From contig JBGPGE010000132.1 in the NCBI GenBank assembly GCA_041483675.1, forward strand, positions 1-11,837: 11,837 nucleotides of DNA, in the 5' to 3' direction. This stretch comes from 2-12-FULL-60-19 sp041483675. Lineage in GTDB: Bacteria; Desulfobacterota; Binatia; UBA9968. Shown here one piece after another: positions 7,088 to 11,837 of this stretch; position 1 is the stretch's first letter, and each line of letters opens with the position of its first letter. The notes beneath the pieces were generated by a model. The model made no database searches, was not told the DNA's origin, and saw only the letters and a list, made by a program, of their open reading frames with translations. Both the position numbers and the translations under genes were made by a program.

Positions 7088-7270
7088 GCCCGATCTTAAG
7101 GTATGGCCCGACTGATGTCTAGACGGTGCTGCTTCAAAGGCCGGCGCCCTCGTTTTAAGCCTTTACCGTTCCATCGTTCAGCGTGATTGTTTGCCGCGGC
7201 CGAGACGGCCGAGACGAGGTCATTAACAGCGCCCAAAGTATTTTCGCAACAGCATTGATAAAGATTGTTC

Positions 7271-7299
7271 TTGACAGCCTGGCCACAGATGAAATAAAT
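7271..7299 (+). promoter_or_regulatory. Promoter candidate for the small-peptide and YD-protein operon
   Basis: A perfect -35 TTGACA (7271-7276) is followed at 16-17 bases by A+T-rich AATAAA/ATAAAT (7293-7299) as a non-ideal -10. It lies in the A+T-rich part of the spacer, about 88 bases before the start of the 65-residue gene. The -35 is exact; the -10 matches at four of six positions at best. The implied leader is about 80 bases long. Confidence 0.45.
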
Positions 7300-7375
7300 G
7301 TCGCTATCAATGTATTTGAAAAGATCAAGATACGGGTTTTGTATTTCCTGTAATTTACTGTCCGGCTGCGGGTGT

Positions 7376-7381
7376 AGGGAG
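7376..7381 (+). promoter_or_regulatory. Strong ribosome-binding site of the 65-residue gene
   Basis: AGGGAG lies five bases before the ATG at 7387. It is the best Shine-Dalgarno match in the right-hand part of the window and the main reason to accept the small frame as a real gene. The giant gene that follows has only a weak site of its own (AGGA at 7552-7555, 15 bases away, or GAG at 7561). Confidence 0.6.
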
Positions 7382-7386
7382 CAAAT

Positions 7387-7584
7387 ATGACTTGTTTTTG
7401 CAGGCTGTGGCGGAACGTGTTGGTAAGTTTTGGAATATTAGGGTTAGGCGCAATCGGATTTTGGGCCATGGCCGACGCGCCGGAAACGAAGGCGAAAGCA
7501 GCCCCGCCGCACAAGCCGCCTCCGAAGCAAAGCTTCCTTGACAAACTTCGCAGGAACAACGAGCAGCAAAATGAAAAAGTTTAA
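7387..7584 (+). CDS. Small exported or membrane-anchored peptide overlapping the YD-protein gene, unknown function
   Basis: I do not recognise this 65-residue protein. The N-terminus has Cys3 and Cys5, basic residues at 6 and 9, and a hydrophobic glycine-rich helix at 11-28. It ends in A-M-A (27-29), a fair signal-peptidase site, so it is either a single-pass anchor or a secreted peptide of about 36 residues. The rest is rich in Pro, Lys and Ala (P-P-H-K-P-P-P-K at 40-47), then a charged helix F-L-D-K-L-R-R-N-N-E-Q-Q. It has an excellent ribosome-binding site. Its last 14 bases overlap the start of the giant YD-repeat gene in another frame, so the two are probably translated in a coupled way. 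A role in export or anchoring of the large protein is possible but unproven. A chance frame cannot be excluded. Confidence 0.6.
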   Translation: MTCFCRLWRNVLVSFGILGLGAIGFWAMADAPETKAKAAPPHKPPPKQSFLDKLRRNNEQQNEKV

Positions 7585-10500
7585 TCGCGCCTTGGCGATC
7601 TTTGTCTTTTCCTCCGCCGCGGCTTTCTTTACCCCCCGCGTTGCGTTAGCCGCTTCGGCGTCAATCACCGCTGCGCCGCAGGCGGACGGCAGCGTGCCGG
7701 CCACGATTACCGGTAGCTTTGGGTCTTGTACGGTATGCGATGCTAGAGATGCGGCTGGAAATTGCACTCAGAGCCACACGATCAACAACGGAAGCGTATC
7801 GTTGTCACGTGATGGCGGATTCCCATTCTGCTCGGCCAGCGGCAACGGTTCGGCTTCCTGCACTAAAGTTGAAGATCGCGCCGGACTCCATGGGACGCAT
7901 TTCTACAACGGGACTGCGAGCGATTGCACCGGCAGCGCCTCTTCCACTTTTACGCTGACACTCGACAATACCCCGACTGTGACTGTGACCAATCCTATCG
8001 GGGTCATCTCCGGTCCATTCGACATTACCGGCACCGCCACCTTCAAGCCGACGCTAGCCACCGTCAAGGGCACCATCACTTTGTACCTGAACAACAACTC
8101 CGCCCCCACGAACGTTAAGAACTGCACTACCGAGAATTGCACGTACTCTTACCAGGAGATTGCCGGAAAATTACTTGATTTCACTCACGGACCGTACACC
8201 GTGAAGCTCGTTGCCGCAGGAGGTGGAGCATCGGCCAGCGATCAGAAGACCTTCACCGTAGATAAGATGCCGACCATTGCGGTGACCAATCCTATCGGGG
8301 TCATCTCCGGTCCATTCGACATCACCGGCACCGCCACCTTCAAGCCAACACTCAACGCCACCAAGGGCACCATCACTTTGTACCTGAACAACAACTCCGC
8401 CCCCACGAACCTTAAGAACTGCACTACCGAGAATTGCGCGTACTCTTACCAGGAGATTGCAGGAAGATTACTTGATTTCACTCACGGTGGACCGTACACC
8501 GTGAAGCTCGTTGCCGCAGGAGGTGGAGCATCGGCCAGCGATGAGAAGACCTTCACCGTAGACAAAATGCCGGCCATTGCGGTGACCAATCCTATCGGGG
8601 TCATCTCCGGTCCATTCGACATCACCGGCACCGCCACCTTCAAGCCGGCACTGAGCGCTAGCAAGGGCCTTATCCAGTTGTATCTCAACGGGTCCTTCGT
8701 TCTACAGAAAGACTGCCCCACGGAGAGCTGCCCGTTTTCCTACAAAGAGATTACCGGACGTTTCTTTGAGATGAGCCACGGGGGGCCGCACACCGTGCGG
8801 CTGCTGGCCAATGGAGGCGGCGCCACGGCTGTGGACCAGCAAACATTCACGGTGGATAACATGCCCACCGTGGCCGTGACAGCGCCCGCGGGCACGGTTC
8901 AAAGCCCGTTCAACGTCACCGGCAATGCCACCTTCAAACCTACGTTGAGTTCCACCAAGGGCGCTATCACCGGCTTTATCAACGGCAACTTCATCGCGCA
9001 AAAAAGCTGCCTCACGGAGAGCTGCAGCTTCTCTTACCAAGAGCTTACTGGGCGGCTCTTTACCCTCGCCACAGGCGGCCCATATACCGTCCGGCTCGTT
9101 GCCACCGGAGGCGGCGCCACGGCGAGCGATCAGAAAACATTCAACGTGGCCACCTGCCGGGACAACGACAATGACGGATTTTTTGGCTACGACCCCGTGA
9201 GTTGTCCTCAAGGAAACGATTGCAACGACAACGATGCGGCGATCAATCCCGAAGCGAAGGAAAGATGCAACAAGGTGGACGACAACTGTAATGGCTATAT
9301 TGACGAGGGCCCGTGCAGCAGTTGCGAAATGAATCAGCCTTTCGGTTCTTTGCTCAATCTCGCCTCCGGCAACCTGGGGCATAGTCAGGACCTATTTTCG
9401 ACCAGAGGCACGGGGCTTACGACAAACATCTCCCTTCACTACAACAGTCTCGACCTCCATGATGGGCCGTTGGGCATCGGCTGGACTCACAGCTACAATA
9501 TGGGTCTCGTCGAAATGAGCAACGGCTCAGTGGTATTTAGAGAGGGGAACGGTCGAACAAGGCTCTATCAGCTCTCCGGCGGCGTCTATGTCTCCCATCC
9601 GGGAGACTACTCCGCTCTAACCAAGGAGGTTGATGGGTGGAAGTTGGTAGAGAAGTCCGGTACCACATACGCCTTCAATTCGGAAGGAAAGATCACCTCG
9701 ATATCCGACAGAAACAGCAACGCCATGACGTTTCTCTACACTGCCGGGCTGCTGACCTCGGTTGTCGATTCCTCCGGAAAGATAACGACCGTCGATTACG
9801 ATCCACAGCAGAGGTTAAGCGCGATCACCGAACCCAACGGCAATGGCCACAGCTTCACATACGCCAACGGAACCCTCACGTCTGTTTCGACCCAAGATTC
9901 TCAGTTGGGCGCTCGGACCTGGTCTTATACCTACGATGCCGACGCCTTTTTGCTTACAAAAACCGATCCGAACGGGGATACCACTACTTACGGTTATGAC
10001 ACTGACCACAGAGGCGTAGCAACCACCACCCCCGAAGGGAAAGTAAAGACCGCGAGCTACGACCCCGCTTCCAGCACCGCGCGGATAACGGAAAGCGACG
10101 GCGGGATTTGGACCTACACCTACGATGAAATCCTCGCCGTCTTGATTCAAAAAAGCGATCCCCAAGGGAATATCACCAGCTACGCCTACGACGCGAATCG
10201 AAACCTTGCCTCACGCACGGACCCGGACGGAAGCACAACGAGTTATACCTACGACTCCCAGGGCAACATGACCTCCATGACCGATGCCTTGGGGCAGACG
10301 ACCGGTTATACCTACAACTCCTTCGGCCAGGTCACCGGCACCACCGGCCCGCAAGGGGACGTCACCGTCCAGACCTACGACGCCAAGGGGAACTTGATCT
10401 CCACAACCGATCCCAGCGGCGCCGTCACGAGCTACGAGTACGATGCCAAGGGAAACATTACGCGGCTGACCGACGCTCAGGGCCGGGTCACGACCTTTGC

Positions 10501-11837
10501 CTACGACGCGCAGGGCAATCTCGCATCCATCACCGACCCGGCGGGCGCGACCACGACCTTTACCTACGATGTCTCAGGCAACCGCACCAGCCAGACCGAC
10601 GCGCTGGGGAACGTCACGACTTTTGAATACGACAGTCTCGGCCAACTAATAAAGACGACCGATCCGAGCGGCAATGTCACGGCCTACAGCTACGACGGAA
10701 ACGGCAACCGCGTCGCACAGACCGACGCCAACGGGAACATTGCCGAGTACGAATACAACTCCAAAGGTCAACTGACGGCGGTAGAAGACGCCCTGGGCAG
10801 CCTAACCAGCTATGCCTATGACGGAGCGAGCTGTCCTGGTTGCAGCGGCGGGGGAGGGAATTCGTTGACGGAGGTTACCGACGCCAACGGCCGGGTCACC
10901 CATTATCGCTACGACGCTTCGGGGCGGCTGGTGGAAGAGGCCGACCCGCTGGGAAATATTCTCTCATACACTTACGACGCCAAGGGGAACCTCATCGCCA
11001 AGACCGACGCCAACGGGGCGACGACGCAATACGCCTACGATGCCGTGGCGCGATTGATACAGAAGACCTACGCCGATAACTCGATCGAGACCTTCACCTA
11101 CGACGCCAAAGGGAACATCCTGACTGCCGCAAACCAGCACATCGCCTACACCTTCGGCTACGACATCAACAGCCGGGTCACCGCCGTGACCGACTCCAAC
11201 GGCCGAACGATAAGCTACCAATACGACGCCCTGGGGAACAGGACCCGGGCGACCTATCCCGACGGCTCGGTGGTTTCTTACGGCTACGACACGGCAGGTC
11301 GTCTTGCGTCCCTTACTCACGCCGGCAGAACGTTTGGCTTTCAGTACGACAACCTCGGCCGACGCACCGGGCTTACATTCCCGAACGGCGCGGTTGCCAC
11401 GTACGCGTATGACAATAGCGCAAGATTAGCTGCCCTGACACACACGGCCTCCACCGGCTCCACCATCCAGAGCTTTGCCTACACCCACGACAACGTCGGC
11501 AACCGGAAAACCAAGGTGGATCGCAACGGCGCCTTCAGCTATACTTACGATACCTTGTATCGTCTGACCGAAGCGACGAACCCTTTGCCCAGCAACCCCG
11601 TCGAGACCTACACCTACGACGCGGTTGGCAACAGGACAAATTCCAACCAGAACGGTCTCTCCAGCTTCAACGTAGCCAATCAGCTGACCGAAGATACCAA
11701 ATTCACCTACCAATACGACAGCAACGGCAACCTGACGAGGAAGAGCGCAAAGAGCGGCGCCAAGGTAACGTTGTATGCCTACAATTTCGAAAACTGGCTG
11801 ATAAGAGTAGAGATCCAAAAAGCTGACAAAATAAAGA
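7571..11837 (+). CDS. Giant secreted YD-repeat (RHS-like) protein with MopE motif and tandem Cys-pair repeats, 3' end outside window
   Basis: I followed this frame without a stop from the ATG at 7571 to the right edge: 1,422 residues, still open. A signal peptide (K-K-F-N-R, hydrophobic 7-20, cleavage near V-A-L-A at 24-27) directs export. Then come a region with six Cys (53, 56, 65, 87, 97, 119), four repeats of 95-100 residues from 135 to 526, and a MopE-like motif at about 529-582. An RHS N-terminal segment begins at 587 (Q-P-F-G-S-L-L-N-L-A-S-G-N-L, later G-I-G-W-T-H-S-Y-N), and YD repeats run from about 719 to the edge. YD repeats form a hollow beta-shell that in RHS and Tc toxins encloses a C-terminal cargo. 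The conserved RHS core end and any variable tip are not reached, so a toxin is possible but unseen; an adhesin or surface-wall role is equally open. Start choice rests on the signal peptide; translation is probably coupled to the small gene in front. Confidence 0.93.
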   Translation, partial: MKKFNRALAIFVFSSAAAFFTPRVALAASASITAAPQADGSVPATITGSFGSCTVCDARDAAGNCTQSHTINNGSVSLSRDGGFPFCSASGNGSASCTKVEDRAGLHGTHFYNGTASDCTGSASSTFTLTLDNTPTVTVTNPIGVISGPFDITGTATFKPTLATVKGTITLYLNNNSAPTNVKNCTTENCTYSYQEIAGKLLDFTHGPYTVKLVAAGGGASASDQKTFTVDKMPTIAVTNPIGVISGPFDITGTATFKPTLNATKGTITLYLNNNSAPTNLKNCTTENCAYSYQEIAGRLLDFTHGGPYTVKLVAAGGGASASDEKTFTVDKMPAIAVTNPIGVISGPFDITGTATFKPALSASKGLIQLYLNGSFVLQKDCPTESCPFSYKEITGRFFEMSHGGPHTVRLLANGGGATAVDQQTFTVDNMPTVAVTAPAGTVQSPFNVTGNATFKPTLSSTKGAITGFINGNFIAQKSCLTESCSFSYQELTGRLFTLATGGPYTVRLVATGGGATASDQKTFNVATCRDNDNDGFFGYDPVSCPQGNDCNDNDAAINPEAKERCNKVDDNCNGYIDEGPCSSCEMNQPFGSLLNLASGNLGHSQDLFSTRGTGLTTNISLHYNSLDLHDGPLGIGWTHSYNMGLVEMSNGSVVFREGNGRTRLYQLSGGVYVSHPGDYSALTKEVDGWKLVEKSGTTYAFNSEGKITSISDRNSNAMTFLYTAGLLTSVVDSSGKITTVDYDPQQRLSAITEPNGNGHSFTYANGTLTSVSTQDSQLGARTWSYTYDADAFLLTKTDPNGDTTTYGYDTDHRGVATTTPEGKVKTASYDPASSTARITESDGGIWTYTYDEILAVLIQKSDPQGNITSYAYDANRNLASRTDPDGSTTSYTYDSQGNMTSMTDALGQTTGYTYNSFGQVTGTTGPQGDVTVQTYDAKGNLISTTDPSGAVTSYEYDAKGNITRLTDAQGRVTTFAYDAQGNLASITDPAGATTTFTYDVSGNRTSQTDALGNVTTFEYDSLGQLIKTTDPSGNVTAYSYDGNGNRVAQTDANGNIAEYEYNSKGQLTAVEDALGSLTSYAYDGASCPGCSGGGGNSLTEVTDANGRVTHYRYDASGRLVEEADPLGNILSYTYDAKGNLIAKTDANGATTQYAYDAVARLIQKTYADNSIETFTYDAKGNILTAANQHIAYTFGYDINSRVTAVTDSNGRTISYQYDALGNRTRATYPDGSVVSYGYDTAGRLASLTHAGRTFGFQYDNLGRRTGLTFPNGAVATYAYDNSARLAALTHTASTGSTIQSFAYTHDNVGNRKTKVDRNGAFSYTYDTLYRLTEATNPLPSNPVETYTYDAVGNRTNSNQNGLSSFNVANQLTEDTKFTYQYDSNGNLTRKSAKSGAKVTLYAYNFENWLIRVEIQKADKIK
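7973..9148 (+). repeat. Four tandem ~98-residue Ig-like repeats with a C-x4-C pair
   Basis: Units start at 7973, 8270, 8570 and 8864, giving periods of 297, 300 and 294 bases. Each opens with P-x-V/I-x-V-T, then S-P-F-D/N-I/V-T-G-x-A-T-F-K-P, has an S/T-K-G or V-K-G turn, a C-x4-C pair (as in N-C-T-T-E-N-C), S-Y-x-E-I/L-x-G-R/K, and ends G-G-x-x-T/S-A-x-D-x-K/Q-T-F-x-V. The pattern of short beta strands fits an Ig-like or fibronectin-like sandwich, and the Cys pair fits a disulfide in an exported protein. I do not recognise the exact family. Units 1 and 2 are nearly identical as DNA; unit 1 lacks one glycine codon (H-G-P against H-G-G-P); units 3 and 4 are more diverged. Confidence 0.85.
8274..8646 (+). 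repeat. 73-base perfect direct repeat from a recent duplication
   Basis: Bases 8274-8346 are identical to 8574-8646, exactly 300 bases apart, at the start of repeat units 2 and 3. Just after this, unit 3 diverges strongly, while unit 2 stays nearly identical to unit 1. This marks a duplication or gene-conversion end point inside the gene and a site where recombination could change the repeat number. Confidence 0.85.
9155..9316 (+). other. MopE-like metal-binding motif within the YD protein
   Basis: Residues 529-582 follow the pattern C-x-D-N-D-N-D-G, C-P-x-G-N-D-C-N-D-N-D-A-A-I-N-P, E-A-K-E-R-C-N, D-D-N-C-N-G-Y-I-D-E-G-P-C. This is the acidic, six-Cys motif known from the copper-binding protein MopE of Methylococcus and from many secreted deltaproteobacterial proteins (putative metal-binding motif family). 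The Asp/Asn clusters also look like EF-hand-type calcium loops. Metal identity cannot be told from the sequence. Confidence 0.85.
9731..11837 (+). repeat. Array of about 29 YD repeats (unit ~21 residues, ~63 bases)
   Basis: The consensus unit is [Y/F]-x-Y-D-x-x-G-N/R-L-x-x-x-T-D-P/A-x-G-x-x-T-x. The repeats are degenerate at DNA level but highly regular from about 9910 to 11040. After that, units become less regular and Thr-Asp is lost in several, as usual near the end of YD shells. The window stops in a unit containing Y-A-Y-N-F-E-N-W-L, which is typical of the last units before the conserved RHS core. Confidence 0.92.
10829..10864 (+). other. Cys-Pro-Gly-Cys glycine-rich insertion in one YD unit
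   Basis: One YD unit is extended by about ten residues, C1088-P-G-C1091-S-G-G-G-G-N-S, between Y-D-G-A-S and L-T-E-V-T-D. These are the only Cys residues in the YD part. I recall similar C-x2-C-G-G-G insertions in other environmental YD proteins, so it may be a conserved loop with a disulfide or a metal site. Confidence 0.7.

Larger units (their letters stand above)
7088..7386. other. Divergent spacer between mazG and the YD-protein operon
   Basis: About 300 bases separate the minus-strand cluster from the plus-strand operon. The left half is G+C-rich and holds a 9-base tandem duplication, ggccgagac twice (7198-7206 and 7207-7215). The right half, from about 7230, is clearly A+T-rich and holds the promoter candidate for the small peptide gene. 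I found no tRNA, insertion sequence or attachment site, and no convincing promoter for mazG. Confidence 0.6.

Noticed and set aside
7155..7559. Minus-strand frame of 134 codons over the spacer and small-peptide gene
   Set aside because: It covers the A+T-rich promoter region, its N-terminus is the antisense of the small exported peptide, and no family features are seen. It does not supply the missing MazG N-terminal half.
8702..9382. Minus-strand frame of 226 codons inside the YD-protein gene, plus shorter similar frames at 7903-8142, 8242-8424 and 8482-8721
   Set aside because: They are antisense shadows of the tandem repeats; the similar short frames recur once per repeat unit.
7973..11837. 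CRISPR array or satellite DNA
   Set aside because: The repeats are 297-300 and about 63 bases long, keep the reading frame and vary as protein repeats; there are no constant short repeats with unique spacers.
1..11837. tRNA, rRNA, insertion sequence, integrase or attachment site marking an island
   Set aside because: None could be recognised by reading both strands; the right-hand operon may still be an acquired block, but no mobility gene supports it here.

Overview
The window looks like a metagenome-type bacterial chromosome fragment of moderately high G+C. Ordinary housekeeping and stress genes occupy the first 7.1 kb. A single giant secreted YD-repeat (RHS-like) protein gene fills the last 4.3 kb and runs off the right edge with no stop codon. 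The periplasmic solute-binding protein, the MopE-type metal-binding motif inside a YD-repeat protein, and the Lon and small heat-shock pair suggest a Gram-negative soil or sediment lineage of the deltaproteobacterial/Binatota type. This is inferred from gene style only; no rRNA or other marker gene is present.

Left part, plus strand (1-1467): the C-terminal membrane half of an MgtA-type P-type ATPase (cut by the left edge), a 278-base spacer with several inverted repeats, and a DedA-family membrane protein.

Middle part, minus strand (1553-7087), read right to left: a short MazG containing only the C-terminal type of MazG domain; a D-2-hydroxyacid dehydrogenase overlapping it by 4 bases; a periplasmic substrate-binding protein with no permease or ATPase nearby; then, after a gap holding a hairpin and a good promoter candidate, a small heat-shock protein overlapping the lon gene by 4 bases. 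Hsp20 and Lon thus form a compact protein-quality-control unit: one holds unfolded proteins and the other degrades them.

Right part, plus strand (7088-11837): a spacer with a TTGACA promoter candidate, then a 65-residue exported or membrane-anchored peptide gene with a strong ribosome-binding site. Its end overlaps the start of the giant gene by 14 bases. The giant protein has, in order, a signal peptide, a six-cysteine region, four tandem repeats of about 98 residues each carrying a C-x4-C pair, a MopE-like acidic cysteine motif, an RHS N-terminal segment, and about 29 YD repeats. The usual end of the RHS shell and any C-terminal toxin or immunity gene would lie beyond position 11837. The small-peptide and YD-protein pair is the most interesting part of the window.
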